From: Aquilaria yunnanensis
Taxonomy: Eukaryota; Streptophyta; Magnoliopsida; Malvales; Thymelaeaceae
Assembly (NCBI GenBank): GCA_039654915.1
Contig: CM077597.1
Location: 60,602,001-60,666,000 of the forward strand
Length of the DNA stretch: 64,000 bases
Direction: 5' to 3'
A program made the position numbers and the translations under genes. This document shows positions 47,851-58,732 of this stretch, piece after piece. Within the stretch, counting starts at the first letter, position 1, and each line of letters opens with the position of its first letter. The notes beneath the pieces were generated by a model. That model did not search any database. It was not told the origin of the DNA and saw only the letters and a list, made by a program, of their open reading frames with translations.

Positions 47851-48795
47851 TCTAGGGTAGTCTAGTTATGGTGTCAAAACTGTTCATTTAAACTCCCAGG
47901 TTTGGTGTGTCCTGTAGGTCATCAGAACAACACTCCTAGTGTACATACTCAAGTGAACCTCTTGAGCACTATGTAAATACATGCATATTGCTCTAACCAT
48001 AAAACACATATTTACATTTATGCTCACTATGGCAGCTAACAAGGAAAACACTAGCACAAGTCTTAGTTTTGGCTTCCATACATTAGGCAGTCTTGTAAAG
48101 TTCTCGTGACCAGCTACTGCACATGTAACTTCCACTAATAAACTGTATCATTATAGCCATATAACCCCTTATTTTATTTGCTCCATTACCATAGAGACAT
48201 CTAGAGCAAACCAAGAAATTTTTTTTTACATCGATAGCCCACCTATGGACCAAATTATTGATTTTTGAAGTTGGTTACAAAATTCTGACTAAATGAACAG
48301 TAACTTAGCCAAATTTGTAATGTCATATCTTTGGTTATAGGCCTCCAAATTTAGAAATTCCTAATCCTAGTTCAAGTTCTAGATGTTCTCTACCTGTGGT
48401 CAAAATTTCATACCAAGATTCCTTCTACACAGGGAGATATAGAACTTTAACTCTAGAGTCAAAATTTTAGCCACTTTATGGCCATTTTGCCCATACAAAA
48501 TTTCATAAGTGTGCAAACACTTCATTCACAAGGGGAAAGCCCTCCACAGCTACCCCATATATGTTCAATATACATAGGGATTACATGCTCTTGCATCTAG
48601 GAACTTTATGTGGCCAAAATAGAATTAACAAGTAAGCAGCCTATCATTCACACTTAGGCAGATTTGCACCACATCACATACATAGCACAAAACATTGCTC
48701 AAATGTTCACATACTTGTCTCATTTTACATACACTATATTCCAATGCATACATGCACTACAATATGGTCTTAGCTCAGCTAAATACGAACCCTAG
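47851..48795 (-). repeat. Noncoding LTR-like fragment D3, cut by the Ogre-type LTR
   Basis: From about 48360 it aligns with 10640-11043 (GTTCTAGATGTTCTCTA, AGGGAGATATAGAACTTTAA). It ends at 48795, where the Ogre-type LTR begins. No coding content; the short ORFs are not conserved. Confidence 0.45.
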
Positions 48796-49059
48796 TGTTG
48801 ACACCCAATTTCGTCCGACTAAAATTTCTTTAAAAAAAAAAATAATAATTAATTAATCAAAATTTAAAGTAAAAAAAAATATATATCATTAATTAATTAA
48901 CTTAAAAGGAAAAAAATAATTAATATAGGGACATTTTTTTATACATATATATTAGTTAATTAATTAAATTAATTAGTTAATTAAAATAATAATAATAATA
49001 ATTAATAATAATAAAAAAAAGGGGAGGGTGGCCGACAGAGGCTCCCCCCCTTATCTCTA

Positions 49060-49330
49060 ATCTTATCTTTCCTCCCTCCACTAACTTCTTCTTCCTCTAC
49101 CAGCTTCTAGGCTCTCTCCCTCTCTGTTTTCTATCTGCTCTCCTTCTCCCTCTCTGTTTCTCTCTCACTCTCTCAAGCTCTCCCAACTGTTCTCTCTCTC
49201 TCTCCCTCTCTAACAGGCAATCGACAGAACTCTCTCACTCTCACCAAGACACTGAGCTCTCTCTTCTCTCTCTCAAAAAACTCTCTTCTCTCTCCCTCTC
49301 AGGTTCTCTCTCTCGGATCTCCCTAAAAAA
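49060..49330 (+). repeat. CT-rich low-complexity tract
   Basis: Long run of TCTCTC/CCTCTC words ending in a poly-A of about 20. Its position downstream of a TATA-like box suggests the transcribed leader of the LTR. Confidence 0.5.
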
Positions 49331-49439
49331 AAAAAAAAAAAAAAAGAACTCTCACGCTCTCAGTCATGAACTACTCTCGCCTCTCCTTCCCGAAAAGAAA
49401 AGAAAAGAAAAAAAACAGAAAACACTCTTCTTCTTCTCC

Positions 49440-49960
49440 CATCCCAGTTCGCCACCGACGCGACCACCATCATCCTCACCTCGTATCGCGCCACCTCCCC
49501 TTCTGCCGCTAGCCAAACCTGCCGTTCCCAAGCGCTCGCCGTGCATCCTGTCCGAGCCCACGGTCGCCGTTTCTAGCTCCCCTCCACCACGCTGTCCTCC
49601 CTCCGTCAGCACAGATAACGTCTCTCCTCCCCACGGCGTCGTTCCCCCTGTTCGCCACGATGCCGTTCCAGCCTCTGCCGACATGTCTTGCTGCTCCCCC
49701 TCTGCCGCCAACCTTTTCTCTTTCTCTGCTTCACCCCACCTCGCCTTGCACTCGCCGCCGCATCGCTTCCTGTTGCTGTCGCTCAGCTTTCCACCAGCCT
49801 CGTCGCTCTCTCGCGTCGCACCAGACCCACGCCTTTCCTCACCTTGCTCTCAGTCGCCCGCCGCTGCCGTGCTCGCGCCATCCCACCTGGCACCTGCGAC
49901 GTATCGTCACCAAGAAAGAAGAAGAAAGAAAAGCAAAAACGCGTCTGGCGTTTTAATTTT
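49440..49960 (+). other. GC-rich block, no recognised gene
   Basis: GC-rich island within an AT-rich LTR. Several overlapping ORFs (for instance 49660-49956 and 49688-50008) are Pro/Ser/Arg-rich and mutually inconsistent. I do not recognise a protein and treat it as LTR sequence. Confidence 0.4.
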
Positions 49961-50441
49961 GATGGAGTCAAAGATTTAAAATTTTTTTTTGGTAAAATCC
50001 TTGTTTAGTCCTTAGCTTTCTTTGTTTTATTTATTTAAGTCACTAACATATTTTATGTTGCAGATTAACCCCCATCAGCAAGATTTTCATTATTCATACT
50101 TTTCTTTGTTTTCTTTATTAATATTGGTTTGACCTTACATAAAATTTGATCATTGAATTGACATGGAAAATAATATAGGATTTTGATTTGATATGTATAT
50201 TCATGTATATTTATTGGATTTTAGAATAGTTTAATTTTTATTTTTGTAATATATTAATCTGTATCAAATTATTGGTTAATTAATATTTAAATTTATTAGA
50301 AATCCGTCCTAAGATGGATCATCTATCCATGTCCAGATGATTCGGTTAGAATCCATGGCTTGGATATTAATTGAAATTATTTAAAATAAAAAAAAATTAA
50401 ATTAAATAAAATTAAATAGCAAAAAAATCCAATCGTGCACC

Positions 50442-50606
50442 GCCAACTACCTCAAAATCAAGGACCTTCTCGAGCTGCTCAACCAAACGATCGCCAAGAG
50501 GATCGAGAACAAGAGCGTCGAGTACGTCAGGAAATTCTTCACTATCGAGAATGATTATACGCCAGAGAAGAAGGCCCACCAGTCGCGACTCGCGTTTGTT
50601 TCTTGA
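50442..50606 (+). pseudogene. SKP1-like C-terminal fragment inside the LTR
   Basis: Reading from 50442, 54 codons encode ANYLKIKDLLELLNQTIAKR followed by a segment ending KFFTIENDYTPEKK and a stop at 50604-50606. This matches the C-terminal end of plant SKP1/ASK proteins (the ANYL.IK.LL.L..QT.A..I and I.NDFTPEEE motifs), the SCF ubiquitin-ligase subunit that binds F-box proteins. Only this end is present, with no start codon. The usual acidic EEEE.VR.EN.WAF ending is altered (EKKAHQSRLAF). Base composition (GC-rich third positions) contrasts with the AT-rich LTR around it, as expected for a captured fragment. It lies in sense orientation. The identification rests on motif recognition without a search. 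Confidence 0.7.
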
Positions 50607-51322
50607 CTCAATCAAATTTTTGGGTAAAATTCTCATTTAGCCCTTGATTCTCTTAGTTTTTATTCATTTAAGTCACTAATGTTCTCCTGTTTTGCATATT
50701 CATCACTGACAGTATTGTTTTATGTTTTTATTTCTTTTTTTGGTTGTTGGTTTATTATTTCAAGAATCATGAATTAGTCTGTGATCAATATTACATAAAA
50801 TTGCAATTTTAGGTTAGGTCAGATTTTTACCTATTTATTTGATTTTAATTTTAATAGTTAGCATAAATTTAAAACTCATGCTTACATAACGTATTTAAAA
50901 AAAAAAGGTCATATTTACGAGATTCAATTCTGAGCAGATTTTAATGAAAATTCAAGGATGAATTTAGGATATTAATAAATTACAAAATCCATATCCAGAT
51001 GATTCGGTTAGAATCTATGGTTTGGATTTTATTTAAAATTGTTTAAAGTAAACAAAAATTAAAATTGAATAACGAAACCCGGATCACAAATCGGCTCGTT
51101 ATTGACCCAGTTATGAAAGTCCATAATTTCAGCATAATTTTAATTTTTACCCCTGCATTTATTTGATTTGTCTAATTGAGATCCTATGTTGTTCTAATTT
51201 GTAATATGGCCATTGGTTTATTGGCATTTATTTCCTTTTATGGATTTGTTTTGTTCAGCAAATTAAAGGCATAAATTCGTTTAGAAATTAACATTAAGCT
51301 TAGGCATAATTAAACATAATTA

Positions 51323-51363
<41 letters not shown>

Positions 51364-52625
51364 ATGGAAGGTTATCCCTCCTATTCATTTCTTTAAAAAA
51401 GTGGATGGCCAAAAAAGCCCCACTTTATTTATTTATATATCATCTTTTGATATTCTTTTGTTTACTTTATGTGTTTTCCCATTATCTATTTGCATGTGTT
51501 ATTTAATTTATGCACCTTTTATTTTCTTAAATGGATGTTCAAAACAAACAAAAAAAAAAAAGAAAACCTCCACTTTATTTATTGTTATTTAATTTTTCTT
51601 TATTTTATGGTTAAACTCATTTCATTTAAAGAAGTTAGCCATAAAAATATATATATATATATAAAATAAATCTGAGCCATGTTGTTAAGTTAAAAATTTT
51701 TTTTTAGTTCATGGTATATTGGCTGGAAACTGTCTCGTGCCCGCTTTTGAGCTGCTTCACCTGGTGAAGAGGGTCTGGCTGAGTAACAACGCCCCGTACC
51801 ATGATCAAAGTTTTTTTTTATTTTTAAACTCTTTGATTCCTTTAAATTAACTTCTTATTAAATAAAAAAATTAATTTTTTTTAATTCTTTTATAAATTGA
51901 GTAATTCTTTAAATAATAAATATCCTTCATTAAACAAGAAAAATAAATAAAAAGAATAGTAAAAGGAAAAGAAAAAGAAAGAAAAGAAAGAAAAGAAAAG
52001 AAAATATAAAGAAAGAAAAATCAAATTTTTAGATTATTAATAAACCTAAAATTTCATAAACAAAAGATTTCCAAATTAATAATTAAACTAATAATTGATT
52101 CCATAAAAATTAAATAATTAACTAAAAATTAAAATAATTTCCATATCCGGATGATCCGGCAGGATCTACGGTTTAGAAAATATCAACCTTTTTAAAATAA
52201 ATAGATTAAATAAAATGATAAAAATCCATATTTACGATATGGATTAATTGACTAAAATTTCGTCAAATTCCGTGTCCAAATGACTCGGCAGAGTCCATGG
52301 TTCGGAATCCAAATCTTCCGTGTCCAAATGACTCGGCAGAGTCCATGGTTCGGAAGTATAAAATTCTATACAAATTAACTTAAAAATCCACATTTTGACT
52401 AATTCAGTTAAAATTTCTAAGTTAACTGAAAATTATTTAAAAGCAAAGCAAAATAAAATTAAAATCAACTAAGGTGCCAATTTTTGGGCGTTTTAACAAA
52501 GTTGTTTTAACGTAACCGTACTCCCGATCCCCGAAATCTCGCAGACCATATTTTAGGTATCCAATCGACCAGAGCGAAAACCGATTGGTGGCGACTCCCG
52601 AAAAAGACCCGCACGTTGCCACAGC

Positions 52626-52645
52626 TTGGCGACTCCGCTGGGGAC
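52626..52645 (+). other. Ogre-type primer binding site
   Basis: TTGGCGACTCCGCTGGGGAC starts 2 bp after the LTR CA end. This is the form of PBS known from Ogre elements (reported as complementary to tRNA-Arg). It fixes the element's direction (+) and shows that 48796-52623 is a 5' LTR. Confidence 0.75.
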
Positions 52646-55194
52646 ACGGTTAGTGAGTCGAGCCTAAAACTTGATTTGTTTTGTTTTGCTTTGTTTATTT
52701 TTATGTGGATTTATATGTTATATTTACTTATTCTAAACATGCATAATGCATTCACAATATGGAGCTCTATACCCGAGCTTCCTCAAATCGAACACGTTCT
52801 TTCTAAGCGGAATTGGTGTTGTTGTCCTTGAGAGGCCATGGTCTCCAAGCCTTCACCGGTTTCAAAGTAGCAAAGTAGTGTATTGCCTCCTGAGACGGTT
52901 AGTCTCTGCATGGGCCCACGAAAAGCTACGACTCGAATTAATCCATTCCTTACATTAACCCTAGAGGGTAAGGAATCGGGCCGTCACTATGATTTAGTGA
53001 CGGGATTCGGGAACTATCCCTTGCCTTTTTGATAAGCCACCTTATGCATATAGAACTCCTCACTTAACCATAGAACTGACCATAGAATTTCTACCATTTT
53101 ACCAACGCCATAAGCATATCCTTGTTATGCTGTGTTGTTACTCTACACTTTTCTTCGTATGGTTTTAACTTGTTTATCCATAATACTTCATGAGTTGTTA
53201 ATTACTATTTAACTTGTTAATAACCTTATTTTTCTTTTGTTATACTTCCGTTCTGTGCAATTATTCTTCATGCATCAAAACCACGCATCAAATTATGCTA
53301 ACTTTTTGGTCTTTATAATGATAACTAGAAGTCTTGAAGTTTCACAATAGTTGATAATCTAGCTCACTCATTGCATGCATCCATTGCATCAATCATATAC
53401 ATGTAAAATCTAATAAAATCAATCTCACTTTAAAAAAAGTAAAATTGGATCTCAACACCAATATCCAACTTGACTCCAAACAAGACTAATGGCAGAGCAA
53501 ACCAAAAGACATCTTACAGATATTGAGTCCAACATAGAACATGGCCGGAGCAATTCCCTCCTCATTACACCAAAAAATGAAATTCATTATTGACAGAAAG
53601 TTAATCACAGTTTTGGCTGAAGAAAGCATTCTGCTATCATTTATATCAATAGTAGCAAAGACCAAGTGACCTTCTCTTCCAAGTTGGTGTGACTCAAATC
53701 TCAAATGTAACTGAAAATTCTGTCATATTGAAACTCAAGGTCCAACAGTTGGTCGAGTCCAAGTTGCTAGGCCCGATGTGATTGGTAATTGAAAGTGAAG
53801 ATTTTGAGCTGGAATTACATTAATCTTGGAAGGGCTCTAAGTCAGATCTGACCTAACAGTCCGCACACACTTTTGAATGACAGGGAATCCTTTGAATAAA
53901 CTTGTATCTTTGAAAGCTTGCAAAAGTAATTTAATAGTAAAAATCTCCTAGATTTAGTCCAGAATCTAGGGTGTAGTCTTTGTTAAATGGACACCTGCTA
54001 TTCTTTTTCTGGTACAACAAAAAGATGTAATGCGTGCATTCTACTACTTTCCATTTTTACACTCTTTGCCATTATACTATCCATTATTGCCATCACACTT
54101 TACTTTTCGACAACCGGTAATTCTTTTTGTTCTCTAACAAAAAGATGTTGCGTGTGCATTCTACCACTTTTTAATCCCATTATTACTTCTACACATTCTA
54201 CCAATTTTTACCAAAAATTCAATTATTACACCTACACATTCCACCACTTCTTACCAAAAATTCCGTTTTTACATCCATCTCTCACTCATTTCCATTATAC
54301 TATCCATTATTGCTATCATACTTTGCTTTCTAAATGATACTACTCGTGGGTGAAAATAAAAAGTTAAGGGAGATTTAATAGTGGCGATCTTGAAAGTGTT
54401 GTCAAATCTAGTAAGAAGGATTTCATATGTTGCACCCCAACTCTCAAAAAAGAATTCATAGTGGTTATCAACATCCTTGCAAGAAGTCTGGGGTTAGCTT
54501 CCAAACAAGGTAGCTCTCATATTAAATGACTTCAGTGGCCTCCCAATTCTCACAAATGCTCAATACAAAAAAAAGATTCTCAGTTTTCCGCAACACAAAT
54601 TCCAACAAAGGAAAGAAGTTCATCCCTTCCATCAAAAGCCATTAAAGGGAAAATCCAAAACAAAAAAAAAAGAGACTGAGAGCAAACACAAGCAAGTAAG
54701 GCCACTTGAATCATCTCATTTCAAGAAGGCTATGATCTCGGTTCTCTGTAACAAAAACTCCGAAAAGGAAAAAGTTCATCTCTTCCATCAAAAAGCCAAC
54801 AAGGAAAAATTCAAAACCAAAAAGAACTGAGAACAAGCACGAGCAAGCAAGGCCACTTGAGTCATCTCACTTCAAGAGAGTTATCAAGTATGTCATCACC
54901 ATAGCTCACAAAAAAAAAATAACAAAAAAACAAAAAAAAAACAACAAAACAAAAAAAAAGAGGAAAAAGGGCTCAAACTAGAGCAAAAGTAAAAAAAAAA
55001 AAAAAAGAAAAAAAAGTGAGCTATGGATTCTAGACTGAAAACCGGCAAAGGCGGTTTAGAACACAAAAGCAACCCTCGAACCAAGCATACATAAAGACCA
55101 CGATAGTTGGGGGGCAACAGATGAGGTTTAACTTTCTGGAAAGAGTGGCAAGTTTGAGGTCATCACTATTGAGTTTTTCATCATAATCAAATTT

Positions 55195-55665
55195 GCTCAC
55201 GAGTAGTATTAAAAGACCCTTCTTTCAAACCACTTAAACTTAACTTTCCTCAGACTTATCATCCTCATTCAGCTAAAAGACTATCATTGTGAAATATGTT
55301 TCTACCTTATTTAATACTGCTCACGAGTAGTATTAAAAGACCATTCTTTCACACCACTTAAATTTAACTTTCCTCAGACCTAACATCCTCATTCAGTTAA
55401 AAGACTATCATTGTGAATCATGTTTCTACCTTATTTAATACTGCTCACGAGTAGTATTAAAATACCCTTCTTTCACACCACTCAAACTTAACTTTACTTA
55501 GACCTAATATTTACCTCTTAATATTATTCTCATTCAGCTAAAAGACTGCCACAAAAAAAAAACATTCAAACTTAACTTTCCTCACACCTAACATTTACCT
55601 CTCGATATCATCCTCATTCAGTTAAAAGGATATTATTGTGAATCATGTTTCTACCTTATTGCCTT
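55195..55665 (+). repeat. 124-bp tandem repeat, three to four copies
   Basis: GCTCACGAGTAGTATTAAAA recurs at 55195, 55319 and 55443, each followed by CTTTCACACCACT, CTTTCCTCAGACC and TCATTCAG.TAAAAG words; a fourth, altered copy ends near 55665. Confidence 0.7.
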
Positions 55666-56599
55666 GCACAGTTTATGTCTTCGAGTTGGAAAGGGAAGAA
55701 TGGCAGGATATTTTAATTGAAAACAAAGACCGTAAATTACTTTGTCAAGCTTTGCAAATTGATGAAAGTTTTTCTTTAAGGCCAAACCATTATTCATTAA
55801 TGTATGTAGACTTAAAAGTGAGGAGATAGCTTGAGTCTTTCTTTAATAAGATGTGGTTCTTGTAAGAGAAATTTACGATCAAGTGCCATCACAAAGGTCT
55901 AGAAATGCTCGACCTTCTGTTAAAGGCGAGGTGATACCTTTTATCCACATAAATACCATATTCAGGGGGCAAAGTAGTCTCTACTAAGCGTAAGAAGAGT
56001 ACTGCCAAGAAAGAAGCTCAATAGACAAGGGGGCAAGTCTTATGGATCAAAACATGAGTTCAAGGAAGAGCAATCATTCAGATTATAACATGGGGATAAG
56101 TAAGTGTCGGCACGGTCACAAGAAAAGGGGCAAAGCAGACATTGAAAGTAAAGCCTTTGATGGTATCAAATCCATGACAAGGGATGAGTACCCAAAGAGA
56201 CATAAAGTATGAGGCAGGCAAACATTAAAGAAATTGAAGCCAAAATTCAAAGAACAAGTCAAAGAAAGAGGATTTTGAAAAGAGTTGGGCTTTTGAGGCA
56301 GCAAACAAAAGCTGGAAAGGATAAAGAGATTCAATGATAGTCCAAGAAGGCCATCACAAAGAGGATCCAGTAAAACAAAGACATAAAGAACTAGATCCAT
56401 ACAAAAAAAAGCCATTAGTTACACATGCTCTGCATTCATGCATTTCATATCATGCATACATAGCCTTTACATAACAAGGACCAAACGGGAATCACATTCA
56501 CAGCACAGTTACAGCAGTATAAGCTGAGATCTCAATGTCATCAGCTCTTACCAATCTATCACTGGATACACAGCTAATATGCGGGACCAACCCGCATCA

Positions 56600-56990
56600 G
56601 GAATTCAAGGATAAAGTAGACAATGTTGTCAAAAGCTTGGCTACCGATTCAATAATCGAGGCTACACCTGGAAGGATAGGATTGACGCCAGCTAGTAGTA
56701 TCCAAGATAAGAGATAGCTATAGCCAAGGATAAGGCAGATATCAAAAAAAATATAAAGTAGACAATATTGTCAAAAGCCTGGCAATTGATTCAATAATCG
56801 AGGCTACACCTGGAAGGACAGGATTGATGCCAGCTTAGCAGCATCCAAGATAAGAGATAGCTGTGGTCAAAGATAAGGCAGACATCAAGAAATATTGTCG
56901 TTGAAACTTTGTCAAAAGCGGACAAAAGATTCAATAATCAAGGACTCGATCGACGTCAGCTCGATGGAATATCCAAGATAAAAAAATATC
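56600..56990 (+). repeat. ~140-bp tandem repeat, three diverged copies
   Basis: The words ATTGTCAAAAGC, GATTCAATAATCGAGG and ATCCAAGATAAGAGATAGCT recur about every 130-145 bp. Confidence 0.55.
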
Positions 56991-57129
56991 TATCACATCA
57001 AAATGAAGTAGGATCCACTTTTCCGGTTAAACGGCGGATACAGTATTCCGTGACTCTCAAGTCGGTTCTCTCAGTTGCCCATAATAACTGATTCTTTCCT
57101 CTCTTCTGTCTTTTACTTCCCTCTAGAAA

Positions 57130-57678
57130 ATGGATCCTACTCTTTCTGTCTTAAGAAAATATTTTCCTTCTCTCCCAATGAACATTCTCAAAAAGATCTA
57201 CCAAGTTCGCTGTGAACGATTAAGAGTTCTGATGCACAAAGGAATCCCTGAAGATGTGCGGTGGTTAATCGAAGCCAAGGTTCGTCTGGCAGGTGAAATC
57301 CCAGAGGCATTTGTGTCTCACATGCCTGGTATAGGCAAAAGCTCTTATGCCAAAAAGCGAAGAGCGAAAAGGTTACAAGTCTGCCATAAATGTGGACGGT
57401 GGACTTGTAATACTAAATGTCGTTCTTTAGGGATGATCTCCGATAATCGAGAAGATAAAATACGATTCATCAAGAATGGCCTAAGTAAGGACTCATTGGA
57501 TGATATCCGATTGACTCTTGAGACACATTCTTGTGGATCAGTGCAACACGAACTTCTTGGTTTATGGAGTATTTTTCATGAAGAACGAGAGCGTTACAGT
57601 CCCGGGAATCTGACTTTAAATGACCCTGTTTGCCAGCTTGTAAGAAAGCTGGATGGGAAGCAAACCCTCGACTCATAG
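57130..57678 (+). CDS. Basic Cys4 zinc-finger protein 1, carlavirus CRP-like
   Basis: 182 aa, single exon, intact. N-terminal ~65 residues: LSVLRKYFPSLPMNILKKIY and RCERLRV, then GIP.DVRWLIEAKVRLAGE. Residues ~66-100: MPGIGKSSYAKKRRAKR, a strongly basic stretch, directly followed by C85-x2-C88-x4-C93-x3-C97 and RSLG. Residues 105-182: NREDKIRFIKNGL, HSCG, GLW and LNDPVCQLVRKLDGKQ. The basic run next to a Cys finger, followed by an F-I-K-G segment, is the arrangement of the nucleic-acid-binding cysteine-rich proteins of carlaviruses and relatives (Carla_C4 / Viral_NABP families), some of which suppress silencing or alter host transcription. That link is my inference from motif order; the N- and C-terminal parts are extra. 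Two paralogues follow in tandem. The upstream segment (57030-57100) resembles that of gene 2, but no clear TATA box is seen. Confidence 0.7.
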   Translation: MDPTLSVLRKYFPSLPMNILKKIYQVRCERLRVLMHKGIPEDVRWLIEAKVRLAGEIPEAFVSHMPGIGKSSYAKKRRAKRLQVCHKCGRWTCNTKCRSLGMISDNREDKIRFIKNGLSKDSLDDIRLTLETHSCGSVQHELLGLWSIFHEERERYSPGNLTLNDPVCQLVRKLDGKQTLDS

Positions 57679-57719
57679 AAGCCGTTAATGCCGTTACTAG
57701 ACGTAAAGCCAGTGGAAGA

Positions 57720-57848
57720 TGTGAGTCACAGTCACAATTACTGTACATACAGTTTGTTATATTTGGAAAAGTTTGCATTTTCTTTTGACAGATGTACATG
57801 CTCCCCTAAGTGTAATCGACACGTTATCCCTTTTCATCACTATAAATG
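57720..57848 (+). promoter_or_regulatory. Intergenic promoter block of zinc-finger gene 2
   Basis: Holds one copy of the 'CACAGTCACAATTACTGTACAT' type unit and ends in GTTATCCCTTTTCATCAC and TATAAAT (57841-57847), 121 bp before the ATG at 57968. The same CATCACTATAAAT block precedes gene 3. Confidence 0.6.
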
Positions 57849-57967
57849 CGTGTTCTTCCTTCTGATTAAGCAGCAGATAAGATACCTCGTGACTTCTAAA
57901 GTCGGTTATTCCAGTCTCCTACAATAACTGATTCATTTCCCTCTTCTCTCAAATTCTTCTCTCATCA

Positions 57968-58426
57968 ATGGATTCTACTCTTTCTGCACTGCAAAAATAC
58001 TTTCCTTCCCTTCCAATAAAAGTCCTTAAAAAGATCTACCTTGCTAGATGTGAAAGAATCAGAGTTTTTACACGCAAAGGCATTCCCGATAATGTGCAGT
58101 GGATAATTGAAGCTAAGGTCCATTTGGCAGGTGAAGTTCCAGATGCATTTATGCCCCGCATGCCCGGTTTAGGTAAAAGCCGTTATGCCAAAAGGCGAAG
58201 AGCAAAGAGACTAGGCGTGTGTTATAAATGTGGGCGATGGAATTGTATTACTAAATGTCGCTCTTTAGGATACATCTCCAGAAATCGTGAAGATAAAAGA
58301 AAATTCATTAAGAATGGCCTGCGTAAGGAATCTCTGGAAGATATCCGAGAGACTCTTGAAACGCATTCTTGTGGAAAAGTGCAAGGTGAAATTATCGGTT
58401 TATGGAGGACTTACCATAAAGAATGA
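57968..58426 (+). CDS. Basic Cys4 zinc-finger protein 2, truncated by a stop
   Basis: 152 aa to a TGA at 58424-58426. Same plan as its neighbours: LSALQKYFPSLPIKVLKKIY, GIP.NVQWIIEAKV, GKSRYAKRRRAKR, then C-x2-C-x4-C-x3-C (CYKCGRWNCITKC), NREDKRKFIKNGL, HSCGKVQ. At the position where genes 1 and 3 have an Arg codon (CGA), this copy has TGA. The sequence downstream is still homologous and in frame up to a TAG after PDL at about 58514-58516, so the loss of about 30 C-terminal residues looks recent. The zinc finger and basic region are intact, so a shortened protein could still be made. Confidence 0.65.
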   Translation: MDSTLSALQKYFPSLPIKVLKKIYLARCERIRVFTRKGIPDNVQWIIEAKVHLAGEVPDAFMPRMPGLGKSRYAKRRRAKRLGVCYKCGRWNCITKCRSLGYISRNREDKRKFIKNGLRKESLEDIRETLETHSCGKVQGEIIGLWRTYHKE

Positions 58427-58554
58427 AATCGTTACAGTCATGGGAATGTGATTTTAAACGACCCTGTTTGTCAGTTTGTAAGGAAACTGGATGGGAAGCA
58501 AATCCCCGACTTATAGAAGGCATTGAAGCCATTACTGGACATAAATCAGTGGAA

Positions 58555-58674
58555 GATGAGAGCCACGGTCATGATTCCTGTACATATAAGCTGTCATTTG
58601 TCTTTTCTTTTGACAATAATGTACTTGCTTCTGTAAGTGTAATTAACGCATTATCCCTTTCATCACTATAAATA
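58555..58674 (+). promoter_or_regulatory. Intergenic promoter block of zinc-finger gene 3
   Basis: Matches 57720-57848: CACGGTCATGATTCCTGTACAT, then ATTATCCCTTTCATCAC and TATAAAT (58667-58673), 60 bp upstream of the ATG at 58733. Confidence 0.6.
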
Positions 58675-58732
58675 TGTGTTAGTTATTTTCGTTTCCTACA
58701 ATCACTAATTTCTTTCTTTGCCTCCTTCATCA

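Larger units (their letters stand above)
48796..52623 (+). repeat. Ogre-type 5' LTR (3828 bp)
   Basis: Begins TGTTGACACCCAATTTCGTC, the recognisable start of Ogre-type LTRs, and ends GTTGCCACA just before the PBS. Contains an AT-rich upstream part with a TATA-like stretch (48940), a CT-rich segment (49060-49330), a GC-rich block (49440-49930), an ATT microsatellite (51325-51362) and dispersed copies of a 'tccatatcc.gatgattcgg...' phrase (about 50325, 50990, 52142, 52268, 52318). A SKP1-like fragment lies at 50442-50606. Confidence 0.75.
52646..57079 (+). other. Noncoding internal region with several local tandem duplications
   Basis: No convincing gene. Duplications: about 120-bp unit twice (53990-54230), ~160-bp unit twice (54570-54890), 124-bp unit three to four times (55195-55665), ~140-bp unit about three times (56600-56990). 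A minus-strand 72-codon ORF (53486-53704) and a + ORF at 55638-55829 (ending HYSLMYVDLKVRR) are unrecognised. Poly-A-rich runs lie at 54907-55014. Confidence 0.5.

Noticed and set aside
49660..50008. Overlapping ORFs of 98-106 codons in the GC-rich block
   Set aside because: Three frames are open at once, the products are low-complexity, and no family is recognised. Typical of GC-rich LTR sequence.
51325..51362. ATT microsatellite as a functional element
   Set aside because: Simple sequence repeat in an AT-rich LTR with no other signal.
53486..53704. 72-codon minus-strand ORF
   Set aside because: No recognised motif, no promoter, and it lies in noncoding internal sequence of the Ogre-type element.
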